DNA of 51,785 bases, from the NCBI GenBank assembly GCA_012521335.1, contig JAAYMM010000070.1, forward strand, positions 1-51,785, read 5' to 3'. The notes beneath the pieces are model-generated. The model did not search any database. It saw only the letters and a list, made by a program, of their open reading frames with translations, and was not told the origin of the DNA. The translations under genes and the position numbers were made by a program. Numbering within the stretch: the first letter of the stretch is position 1; each line of letters opens with the position of its first letter. Below, one piece after another: positions 25,840 to 33,233 of this stretch. The DNA comes from Bacillota bacterium. GTDB taxonomy: Bacteria > Bacillota > Limnochordia > Darwinibacteriales > Darwinibacteriaceae.

Positions 25840-26871
25840 ATGGCAGCCACGATTAAGGATGTGGCTCGCCTATCGGGGTTTTCGGTGACCACCGTATCCC
25901 GGGCCCTGAACGGGCACAGCGATGTGAGTGAAGAAACCAGAAAGAAGATCATGGAGGCGGCGCAGGCGCTCAATTACGTGCCCAATAGAGTCGCCCAGCA
26001 GTTGGTAACCAAGCGCGCCAACGCCATCGGTCTGTACTCCCTGGATCGGGAGACTTTCCAGAATCAGTTTATCACCCTGATGATCGCAGGCATGATGGAC
26101 GAGGTCACCATCCATGATTTCAACCTCCTGCTTTTTGCCACCCAAAGGCTGCAGACGGCTGAAGAGATGATCATGCAGTGCCGGCAGCGGGGTATTGGCG
26201 GAGCCATTATCTCCGGTGTGCGCCTCGATGAAGCCTGGTTGGGGGATCTGCCCAAGGTGGATTTTCCCTTAGTGGTGGTGGACGTTCCCGTGCAGGGGCC
26301 GAGGGCAACGTATGTGTCTGTGGACAACGTGTTGGGGGCTCAGAAGGCCATCGATCACCTGGTGTCCTTAGGACACCGCCAGATCGGCATGATCAACGGA
26401 CACAGCGGGGCCTGGGTCAGCCACCAAAGGTTAGCAGGCTATCAACAAGCAGTGCGCGCCCACGGCCTACCGTGGAAAGAAAGTTATGTGTTCGAAGGTG
26501 ACTTCAGTAAAGAATCGGGCCGCAAAGGCGCCGAGCATCTGCTTAAGGTGAATCCGGAACTGACAGCCCTTTTTGTGGCCAGCGACCTCATGGCGGTTGG
26601 TGCCTTGGAGCAGCTGCAGGCCATGGGTTATGCAGTTCCTGAGCAAATATCAGTGGTGGGCTTCGACGATCAGGATTTTGCTATCCATGTGAGCCCGCCG
26701 CTTACCACCATCAGGCAGGAGATGTACACGTTTGGGAGGTTGGCGGCCAGGGAGCTGATCCAGATGATCGGAGATCCCAGCTATATCCCCCAACATGTGG
26801 ACCTGCCGTGTACTCTGGTGCCGCGGGGTTCCACAGGCCCCGTGGGCCGGACAAGGGGGTGTTCAAGCTAA
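25840..26871 (+). CDS. LacI-family transcriptional regulator of the sugar operon
   Basis: The protein (343 residues) has an N-terminal LacI helix-turn-helix 'TIKDVARLSGFSVTTVSRAL' with the hinge 'ALNYVPN', then a periplasmic-binding-protein-like effector domain ('GMINGHSGAWVSHQRLAGY', 'ALFVASDLMAVGALEQL', 'VVGFDDQDFAIHVSPPLTT'). ATG 25840 is the real start; the track's TTG 25801 would read through the operator. It heads the operon of binding protein, permeases and GH65 phosphorylase. Two identical palindromes upstream show autoregulation and control of the whole operon. The effector is probably an imported disaccharide or a product of it. Confidence 0.92.
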   Translation: MAATIKDVARLSGFSVTTVSRALNGHSDVSEETRKKIMEAAQALNYVPNRVAQQLVTKRANAIGLYSLDRETFQNQFITLMIAGMMDEVTIHDFNLLLFATQRLQTAEEMIMQCRQRGIGGAIISGVRLDEAWLGDLPKVDFPLVVVDVPVQGPRATYVSVDNVLGAQKAIDHLVSLGHRQIGMINGHSGAWVSHQRLAGYQQAVRAHGLPWKESYVFEGDFSKESGRKGAEHLLKVNPELTALFVASDLMAVGALEQLQAMGYAVPEQISVVGFDDQDFAIHVSPPLTTIRQEMYTFGRLAARELIQMIGDPSYIPQHVDLPCTLVPRGSTGPVGRTRGCSS

Positions 26872-26939
26872 GGGGGTAGCGCGCCGGAAAAGGACAAAGG
26901 TGGAGTGCATTACAGGAGAAAAAACGAGGAGGGTCTAGC

Positions 26940-28181
26940 TTGAAACGACTGAGTATTGCGCTTGTTGTGGTGTTGTTGGTAGCCTGTGCAGCCTCTGCCC
27001 AACACATCAGGATTGGCGGCTTCGGAGGCAATGATACCGTCATCGTTGAGGAAATGATTGAACTGTTCGTCCGCCCAGCTCTGGAAGGCACTGGCATTAC
27101 GGTGCAGTATGAGCCGATTTCCGACGACTTCCAGCGCTACATCGTGAACGCTCTGTCCGCTGGAACTGCGCCTGATCTTTTCTACATGGACATCTTCTGG
27201 GCCGGTTCGCTGATCAGAAGCGGCGTTGTAGAGCCTTTGGACGAGTATTTCGCCAAATCCGAAGTGCTCAAACCCGAATACTTCATCCCGTCCCTGGTGG
27301 AAGCTTTCACCTACGAGGGTAAGATTTACGGCGTTCCCAAAGACTTCAACACTTTAGCTGTGTTCTACAACAAGGACCTCTTTGACTACGCGGGTGTGGA
27401 GTATCCCTCCAACGACGATACGTGGGACACGTTCTATGCCAAGCTGGAGAAGGTAGCCGCGATTGATCCCAACATCTACGGACTGGCGCTGCAGCCTGAA
27501 TTTGCCCGCTTCGGTGCTCTGGCCTATGCGGCAGGCTTTACGCCTTTCAACGCGGACGGCAAGACTGACCTGTTTGACCCCGCTTTCGTGGAGGCTTTCA
27601 AATGGTACACGGGCATGGCTGAAACTGGTGTAGGCGTAATGCCCCAGGATATTTCCCAAGGCTGGGGCGGCGGCGCACTAGCTTCCGAGCAGGTTGCCGT
27701 GGCCCTGGAAGGTGCCTGGATGGTAGGCGCCATCAAGGGTGACGCTCCCAACATGCAGTATGGCACTGCTTTAATGCCCAAGCATCCCCAGACTGGACAG
27801 AGAGGCAACTTGATCTTCACGGTGGCTTGGGGTATGAATGCTGCTTCACCCAATAAGGAAGCTGCCTTCAAGGTCATGGAGATCCTTACCAGTGAAGAAG
27901 TACAGCAGTGGGTATTGGAGAGAGGCTTGGCCATCCCCAGCCGCCAGGCTCTGGCCGACAATCCTTACTTCCAGCAGGACCATGCGGAAGCCCAAGCCAA
28001 CTACACGGTCTTCTTGGGGGCCTCCGACGGTAATGTACTGCCCTTCCACTTCGGCGAGTACGGCGGTGAGTGGATGGATCCCATCAACCAGGCTCTGTCA
28101 GCCGTCATGAGCAAGCAGGCCACTGTGGAAGAAGCTCTGCGTGAAGCCCAGGCTCAGCTGGATGCGCTGATGGGAAGATAA
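26940..28181 (+). CDS. ABC sugar-transporter solute-binding protein
   Basis: The 413-residue protein belongs to the family 1 extracellular solute-binding proteins (MalE-like). It starts with a signal sequence. 'LLVAC' fits a lipobox, so the mature protein is probably a lipoprotein, although 'ASA' before Gln could be a signal peptidase I site instead. Typical features are 'AGTAPDLFYMDIFWAGSLIRSG' (quoted in part), 'GVPKDFNTLAVFYNKDLF' and 'EGAWMVGA'. The start is TTG 26940 with GAGGAGGG at eight bases. It lies 68 bases after lacI. It delivers an oligosaccharide, probably a glucose disaccharide given the GH65 enzyme, to the permeases. Confidence 0.9.
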   Translation: MKRLSIALVVVLLVACAASAQHIRIGGFGGNDTVIVEEMIELFVRPALEGTGITVQYEPISDDFQRYIVNALSAGTAPDLFYMDIFWAGSLIRSGVVEPLDEYFAKSEVLKPEYFIPSLVEAFTYEGKIYGVPKDFNTLAVFYNKDLFDYAGVEYPSNDDTWDTFYAKLEKVAAIDPNIYGLALQPEFARFGALAYAAGFTPFNADGKTDLFDPAFVEAFKWYTGMAETGVGVMPQDISQGWGGGALASEQVAVALEGAWMVGAIKGDAPNMQYGTALMPKHPQTGQRGNLIFTVAWGMNAASPNKEAAFKVMEILTSEEVQQWVLERGLAIPSRQALADNPYFQQDHAEAQANYTVFLGASDGNVLPFHFGEYGGEWMDPINQALSAVMSKQATVEEALREAQAQLDALMGR

Positions 28182-28189
28182 AGGCTTAA

Positions 28190-28219
28190 GGGACATTTGG
28201 GGCTTGCCCCAAATGTCCC
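28190..28219 (+). other. Perfect hairpin between the binding-protein and permease genes
   Basis: GGGACATTTGGGGC pairs perfectly with GCCCCAAATGTCCC, closing on a CTTG tetraloop. There is no T-run. Hairpins in this position often stabilise the upstream mRNA, so that binding protein exceeds permease; partial termination is also possible. Confidence 0.7.
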
Positions 28220-28243
28220 CCCCTTTGCGAGGAGGTAGCGAAA

Positions 28244-29365
28244 ATGCGCAGGGCATCATCCAAGGTGGGAGAAAAGCTGGCCCCATATGTCTTGCTGGCT
28301 CCCTTCCTGTTCACCCTGATAGTCTTTTTTGGCTATGCCTTTGTGCGCGTAGTCTACTTCAGCTTCACCACCTACGACTTGTTCTCCAAGCCCGAGTGGG
28401 TCGGGCTGAAGAACTATGTGAACATCTTCCGTGACCTGGATTTCACCAGGGCCATGAAGAACTCGCTCACGTTCATGGTGGTGGTAACCACGGCCCAGAC
28501 CATTATCGCCCTGCTTTTGGCCCTGCTGCTCAACCAGAAGGTGCGGGGCATCAGGTTTTTCCGGGCGGCCTATTACATGCCTTCTGTGGCCTCGTCCGTT
28601 GTGGTTACCTTGATCTTCATCTGGTTTTTCCAGCGGCGCGGGGTTCTCAATTTCGTGATCACCAAGTTCAAAGAGTATCAAGCAATTATCCTGCTCTTTC
28701 TGTTCGCGGCCGCGGCAATCCACATCGTGCTTGTGGTCTGGGAGAAACTGCGCCGAAGGCCCGTTTCCGTCTTTGAACCGAGCTTTATGTTTCTGGGGGT
28801 CTTGATCGGCTTCATCGTTGCGTTTGGGGCCGTGCGCTTCGGCTTCCTGGTTCCCCGGGAGGTTCCGCCCGTGGACATTATCTGGTTTAACACCACCAAA
28901 ACCTGGCCGGATTTCTTAGGTTCCTTGGCCTTTCCCATCCCCTTGGGGGCTATCATGCTGTTCAACATCTGGACTACAGCGCCCACTTTTATGCTTTTGT
29001 ACCTAGCCGGGCTGCAGGATATCCCCCGGGAACTCTACGAAGCCGCAGCGGTGGATGGGGCGGAAGGCTGGCATATCATCCTGCACATCATCGCCCCCCA
29101 GCTCAAACCCATCACATTCCTGGTGGTGACCATGGGGCTCATCGGTACGCTGCAGATGTTTGATCAGGTGGCTATCTTAGGCAGTCAGGCCCCGCGCAGC
29201 TCGGTGATCACTTTGGCCTATTACATCTATTCCAATCTGTTTCCCAGTTCCGCTGTGCCCCGGGTGGGTATGGCCAGTGCTGCAGCCATGTTTCTGGCGC
29301 TGCTGACCTTTATCATTGTCTACGCGCAGCGGAAGGTGTTGGGAGAGGAGGGAGAGAATGCATAA
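28244..29365 (+). CDS. ABC sugar-transporter permease, MalF-like, with an inserted membrane segment
   Basis: The 373-residue protein is a family 1 binding-protein-dependent permease. 'NSLTFMVVVTTAQTIIALLLA' (quoted from the start of the domain) and the EAA loop 'ELYEAAAVDGAEGWHIILHI' that contacts the ATPase are clear. It is 60-80 residues longer than the usual 290-310. The extra piece, roughly residues 145-210, contains two further hydrophobic stretches and a basic loop 'WEKLRRRPVS' between the third and fourth core helices. The start ATG 28244 follows GAGGAGG. The stop overlaps the second permease start by eight bases. No ATPase gene is in the operon. Confidence 0.88.
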   Translation: MRRASSKVGEKLAPYVLLAPFLFTLIVFFGYAFVRVVYFSFTTYDLFSKPEWVGLKNYVNIFRDLDFTRAMKNSLTFMVVVTTAQTIIALLLALLLNQKVRGIRFFRAAYYMPSVASSVVVTLIFIWFFQRRGVLNFVITKFKEYQAIILLFLFAAAAIHIVLVVWEKLRRRPVSVFEPSFMFLGVLIGFIVAFGAVRFGFLVPREVPPVDIIWFNTTKTWPDFLGSLAFPIPLGAIMLFNIWTTAPTFMLLYLAGLQDIPRELYEAAAVDGAEGWHIILHIIAPQLKPITFLVVTMGLIGTLQMFDQVAILGSQAPRSSVITLAYYIYSNLFPSSAVPRVGMASAAAMFLALLTFIIVYAQRKVLGEEGENA

Positions 29366-29714
29366 CCTCCGAGCAAGGCGCTGGGCCAATGTGGCCGCGG
29401 TCTATGCCTTTCTGCTCCTTTTGTCCATTGTGTTCATGGGGCCGTTCGTGTTCGCTTTCCTCTCCAGTCTAAAGGACAACCCCACAGAATGGCCGCCCAG
29501 CCTGCTCATTAACCAGCTGCGTCCAGTAAACTGGGGGGCCAGCTACCGCTTGGCCAAACAAGGGGGAGGAAACGGCTTCTTGGGCGGTATGGGGCCAGGA
29601 GGCAGTATAGAGTTTGAAGTGACCTACTGGACCCCTGAGGGTCAGGAACCAGCTCCTCCCGAGGTGGTTATCCCCCGGAGGGTTCAGGGGGCGCCGCCGC
29701 GGCGCTGGCCGTAG
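29358..29714 (+). CDS. N-terminal part of a frameshifted MalG-like permease
   Basis: This is the first piece of the second permease, starting at ATG 29358 after GGAGGGAGAG. It contains the first membrane helix ('VAAVYAFLLLLSIVFMGPFV') and the start of a large extracytoplasmic region ('SIEFEVTYWTPEGQEP'). The frame ends at a TAG at 29712 after a low-complexity Arg-rich tail. The rest of the protein continues in the -1 frame. Adding one C to the run of five at 29672-29676 gives a smooth join, 'VVIPPEGSGGAAAALAVEHW'. A sequencing or assembly error in a homopolymer is as likely as a true mutation. Confidence 0.75.
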   Translation: MHNLRARRWANVAAVYAFLLLLSIVFMGPFVFAFLSSLKDNPTEWPPSLLINQLRPVNWGASYRLAKQGGGNGFLGGMGPGGSIEFEVTYWTPEGQEPAPPEVVIPRRVQGAPPRRWP

Positions 29715-29743
29715 AGCATTGGGCAGCCGATTACGTACAGGTT

Positions 29744-30706
29744 GTGGATCTGGAGGAAGTGAAGCGTGAACCTGCGGAAGGAGGCTTGACCACCACCTAC
29801 CGTTTCCGGCTGGTGAACACGGGTGAGGTAGCTCTGGATCCTGTACCCATGGACCTGACTGTGCCCATGCGCCAGCAGTTTGTGTCCGCCACCCTGGCGC
29901 CCAACAGGATCGAACGGCTGGGCCGGGCCCAGAGTTGGAACAACGTGAGTGCTGGGCTTTTGCCCTACGTTTTTGGCAACTACGCCCGGGTGTTCCGGGA
30001 GAACTACAGCGCGAGCACGGGCAAGGGGCTATTTCTGCTCTGGATCCGCAACTCCTTTTTCCTGGCGGTGACCAGGGTGATCACTACGCTCATCTTTGCG
30101 TCCATGGCCGGTTACGCCTTAGCCCGTTTGAATTTCAGGGGCAAGCAGGGCATCTTTGCCTTCCTGCTCTTCTCCATGATGATTCCGCAGCAGGTAACCT
30201 TTATTTCCAACTATCTGGTGCTGCGGGACGGCATTTTCGGTCTGTCGCGCCTGTTTGGGGTGCCCACGCTGCTAAACACCTATGCTGGCCTGATCGTTTC
30301 CGGCTTGGTGGGAGCCAGTTCTGTCTTCATCATGAAGCAGTTCTTTGAGAGGCTGCCGGCCAGTCTCGAGGAGTCGGCCCGCATCGACGGTGCCAGCACC
30401 TACACGGTCTTCTTCAGGATCATGCTGCCTCTAGCTAAACCACCTCTAGGGGCCCTGACCATCCTCACCTTCCAGGGTGTGTGGAACGAGTTCTTCTGGC
30501 CGCTAGTGGTGATCACTTCACCAGCAGATAGGTTTCCCCTGACCATCGGCCTGCTTAACCTACAGCGGGCCTACGGGGCAGCTACCTTTGACTGGGGACC
30601 CATTTTGGCGGGCACCTTCATCTCGGCACTGCCTGTAATTATCCTATTCATCGCATTCCAGCAGTACTTCGTGGAAGGAATCAGTTTCTCAGGAACAAAA
30701 GGCTAG
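29744..30706 (+). CDS. C-terminal part of the frameshifted MalG-like permease
   Basis: This frame encodes the rest of the second sugar permease. Its first 90 residues continue the extracytoplasmic domain ('TYRFRLVNTGEVALDPVPM'). Next come 'NSFFLAVTRVITTLIFASMA', the EAA loop 'ASLEESARIDGASTYTVFFR' and the C-terminal 'QYFVEGISFSGTKG', all typical of MalG-like proteins. The frame is open back to about 29677, so the GTG at 29744 is only the first available start. The intact protein would have about 450 residues rather than the usual 280, because of an insertion of roughly 150 residues between helices 1 and 2. GH65 follows after ten bases. Confidence 0.8.
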   Translation: MDLEEVKREPAEGGLTTTYRFRLVNTGEVALDPVPMDLTVPMRQQFVSATLAPNRIERLGRAQSWNNVSAGLLPYVFGNYARVFRENYSASTGKGLFLLWIRNSFFLAVTRVITTLIFASMAGYALARLNFRGKQGIFAFLLFSMMIPQQVTFISNYLVLRDGIFGLSRLFGVPTLLNTYAGLIVSGLVGASSVFIMKQFFERLPASLEESARIDGASTYTVFFRIMLPLAKPPLGALTILTFQGVWNEFFWPLVVITSPADRFPLTIGLLNLQRAYGAATFDWGPILAGTFISALPVIILFIAFQQYFVEGISFSGTKG

Positions 30707-30716
30707 GAGGAAAACT

Positions 30717-32996
30717 ATGAAGTTCGATTCCCGCTGGGATTTGGTAGAAGCAAAACTAAGCACAAATGCTGGACATTACGAAAGCCTGTTCACTCTAGCT
30801 AACGGTTACATGGGCACCCGCGGCGCCACAGAGGAAGCCTACAGAGAGAGGACACCAGGCACTTACCTTGCGGGCCTCTTTGATGCGGCGCCCCGAGAAG
30901 TGACGGAGCTTCCCAACCTCCCCGATTGGTTGAGCCTAGAGCTCATGCTCGGCGGGGAACGCTTTGACTTAACCACAGGAGAACTACTAGACTACTACCG
31001 CGTCCTCCATCTGCAAAAGGGGACGCTGGAGCGCTACGTGCGCTGGAGAAGCCCAGAGGGAAGGGTTACCGCGCTGCGTTTTTCCCGCTTTGTGTCGGTA
31101 GCCGATCACCATCTGGCTGGGATCCGCTGTGAAATCAACCCCGAGAACTACTCCGGTCCCATTCGCCTGGTTTCCCGCCTGGACGGCCAGGTGACCAACA
31201 GCGGCACTCAGCATTGCGCTCCTGTGGAAGCGTCCGTCTTTGCCGAGCGCAGCATCTATATGATCAGCGAAACCTATCAGCACAAGCATCTCGTGGTTCA
31301 ATGTGCCGGCCACCGGGTGGTGGGCCCTGTTCTGCGTGAAGGTTATGTGAACGGGCAGAGGCGAATCGACTACTGGGTGGAACTGCCAGCGGAGGCGGGA
31401 CGCAGCTTGGTGTTGGAAAAGCTGGTCACCACCTACAGCTCGCGTGATCTGGAGCTGGAGGATACCCAAAAGAGTCAGGAAATGCTCTTAGCGGTTGCTG
31501 CCGCGAACAACCGCCGGGCCCAAGAGCGGGGCTTCAGCCCGGCCCTTGAGGAGCATGTTGCCGCCTGGCAGCGGCGCTGGGAGCAGGCGGATATTACCAT
31601 TTCTGGCCCGGATTTCGACCAGCTGGCCCTGCGCTTTGCCCTGTTCCATCTCATGCAGATGGCTTCCTGGCACGATCACCGGGTCAGCATTGCCGCCAAG
31701 GGCCTGAGCGGCGAAGGCTATCGGGGGCACGTGTTCTGGGATACGGAGATCTTTATCCAGCCGTTCTTCCTCCATGTCTTCCCAGAACTGGCCCGGCTGC
31801 AGCTGCGCTACCGCCACCATACCCTGCCCGGTGCGCTGCGCAAAGCCAAGGAGAACGGCTACGACGGGGCCATGTATCCTTGGGAAAGCGCGGATACGGG
31901 AGACGAAACCACTCCCCAGGTGGGGGCCATCGATTTTGCCACCAAAAAGCCCATCCCGATTCTCACGGGCCAATACCAGCAGCACATCACCGCGGACATA
32001 GCCTATGCCGTTGCCCGCTACCTTCAGGTCACAGGAGATCGGGAGTTCCTGGAACAGTGCGGAGCAGAGATTGTGCTCCTGGGGGCACGGTTCTGGGCCA
32101 GCCGGGTCGCCTACAACAGCGAGCAGGACTGCTACGAGATTAAGGCAGTCATGGGCCCTGACGAGTATAAGGAAATAGTGGACAACAACTACTACACCAA
32201 CATGCTGGTGCAGAAACACCTGCTCTTTGCGCAAGAAATCCTGGAAGAGCTCGCCCCAAGTGAGCTTCTGGACAAATGGGGCTTCTCCCCGGATGAAGGG
32301 GAGAAGTGGGCGGAGATTGCCCGCAAGCTGCGCTTGCCCAGGCAGGGAGAGCTCCTGGAGCAGTTCGACGGCTTTTTCAAGCTCAAGGAGATCGATGTGC
32401 TGAAGTACAGGGATACCCCGGGTGAGCTGCAGAAGCTGTACAGCTGGCGGGAAATCAACGAAGCCCAGGTGCTTAAGCAGGCTGATGTGGTCATGCTGCT
32501 GCACATGTTCCCAGGGGAGTTCACTCCTGGAGAAAAGCAGGCCAACTGGGAGTTCTATGAGCCCAGGACTATGCACGATTCGTCCCTGAGCGCAGCCATC
32601 CACAGCGCAGTGGCCAGTGACATGGGTCTAACCGCGGAGGCCTATCGCTACTTCGAAAAGGCCAGCCGCATCGATCTTGGCGATGGCCTGCAGAACAGCG
32701 CCCACGGCCTGCATGCCGCATCCCTGGGCGGCCTGTGGCAGGCTGCCGTCCACGGGTTTGCCGGAGCGCGCATCGAGGATGGGACGCTGCACGTGAACCC
32801 ACGGCTGCCTGAGGTCTGGTCAGAGATGCGTTTCAGGCTGCAGGTGAGGGATCTGCTCGTGGAGGTACACATCTCTCGGCAGCAGGTAAGCATCACTCCC
32901 GTGTCTGGTACAGGGAGCCTAGAGGTCCAGGTGGGGTCCCAAGTCCAGACCTTGAGCCTAGACAGCGGTATGCTGATCGTGAGCTATGCCGCCTAG
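30717..32996 (+). CDS. GH65 disaccharide phosphorylase (maltose/kojibiose/nigerose/trehalose phosphorylase family)
   Basis: This 759-residue enzyme splits an alpha-glucoside with phosphate to release beta-glucose 1-phosphate. The domains run in GH65 order: beta-sandwich (1-270), linker, catalytic alpha-barrel (about 310-680) and a small C-terminal domain. The catalytic acid Glu is in 'VMGPDEYKEIVDNNYYTN'. Substrate-site 'HVFWDTEIFIQPFFL' and the phosphate-binding 'MHDSSLSAAIHSAVA' are clear. The linkage preferred cannot be read by eye. It acts in the cytosol on the sugar brought in by the upstream transporter. No beta-phosphoglucomutase gene is present in this window. The start ATG 30717 follows AGGAGG. 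Confidence 0.9.
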   Translation: MKFDSRWDLVEAKLSTNAGHYESLFTLANGYMGTRGATEEAYRERTPGTYLAGLFDAAPREVTELPNLPDWLSLELMLGGERFDLTTGELLDYYRVLHLQKGTLERYVRWRSPEGRVTALRFSRFVSVADHHLAGIRCEINPENYSGPIRLVSRLDGQVTNSGTQHCAPVEASVFAERSIYMISETYQHKHLVVQCAGHRVVGPVLREGYVNGQRRIDYWVELPAEAGRSLVLEKLVTTYSSRDLELEDTQKSQEMLLAVAAANNRRAQERGFSPALEEHVAAWQRRWEQADITISGPDFDQLALRFALFHLMQMASWHDHRVSIAAKGLSGEGYRGHVFWDTEIFIQPFFLHVFPELARLQLRYRHHTLPGALRKAKENGYDGAMYPWESADTGDETTPQVGAIDFATKKPIPILTGQYQQHITADIAYAVARYLQVTGDREFLEQCGAEIVLLGARFWASRVAYNSEQDCYEIKAVMGPDEYKEIVDNNYYTNMLVQKHLLFAQEILEELAPSELLDKWGFSPDEGEKWAEIARKLRLPRQGELLEQFDGFFKLKEIDVLKYRDTPGELQKLYSWREINEAQVLKQADVVMLLHMFPGEFTPGEKQANWEFYEPRTMHDSSLSAAIHSAVASDMGLTAEAYRYFEKASRIDLGDGLQNSAHGLHAASLGGLWQAAVHGFAGARIEDGTLHVNPRLPEVWSEMRFRLQVRDLLVEVHISRQQVSITPVSGTGSLEVQVGSQVQTLSLDSGMLIVSYAA

Positions 32997-33006
32997 ATGA
33001 AGCTGC

Positions 33007-33048
33007 AAAGCCGCCCACAGCCTGCCAGAGTTGGGCGGTTTTGACTTT
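33007..33048 (+). terminator. Intrinsic terminator of the sugar operon
   Basis: AAAGCCGCCCA pairs with TGGGCGGTTTT around a 14-base loop, with a T-rich tail. The tail overlaps the -35 box of the next promoter. Confidence 0.8.
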
Positions 33049-33069
33049 TCTGCCAGAACGTTGTATAAT
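33041..33069 (+). promoter_or_regulatory. Strong sigma-A promoter of the aminomutase gene
   Basis: TTGACT (33041-33046) and a perfect TATAAT (33064-33069) are 17 bases apart. Transcription should begin near 33076, leaving a leader of about 158 bases. Confidence 0.85.
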
Positions 33070-33075
33070 GTTAAC

Positions 33076-33172
33076 CACATTCGAGCTGGTGTTGATCAGC
33101 GGCACTTGCAGTACAGAGGTGTGCGGTTAGGTGGGGTGGTGGGCATGGTGTTGTCCATCACCCTGCTTTTTT
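33076..33172 (+). promoter_or_regulatory. Structured leader with attenuator ahead of the aminomutase gene
   Basis: The leader can form a hairpin GCTGGT/ATCAGC (33085-33100) and CACTT/AGGTG (33103-33121) before the terminator hairpin at 33138-33162. This arrangement, structured RNA then terminator then a well-placed ribosome site, is that of an attenuator or riboswitch. I could not match it to lysine, T-box, ydaO, glycine or SAM riboswitches. Confidence 0.5.
33138..33172 (+). terminator. Intrinsic terminator inside the aminomutase leader
   Basis: GGTG plus ATGG pair with CCAT plus CACC (three-base bulge), then CTGC and six T residues at 33167-33172, about 60 bases before the start codon. An alternative GGG/CCC pairing gives similar stability. 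Confidence 0.6.
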
Positions 33173-33233
33173 GCACCCAAAATGCAGAAAAACTACTTTC
33201 GGGGTTCGCTGGAACCTACGGAAAGGAGATGAC

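Noticed and set aside
29677-29691. Programmed -1 frameshift in the second permease gene
   Set aside because: The C5 and G5 runs do not form a classical slippery heptamer in the right frame, and no downstream stimulator is obvious, so an indel is the simpler reading.
31488-32603. 371-residue ORF on the minus strand
   Set aside because: It is an antisense shadow of the GH65 phosphorylase gene.
33076-33233. Lysine riboswitch or T-box before the aminomutase gene
   Set aside because: The leader is too short and the conserved cores of the lysine riboswitch (AGAGG-GCGC type) and the T-box (GGTGGTACCGCG type) are not present.
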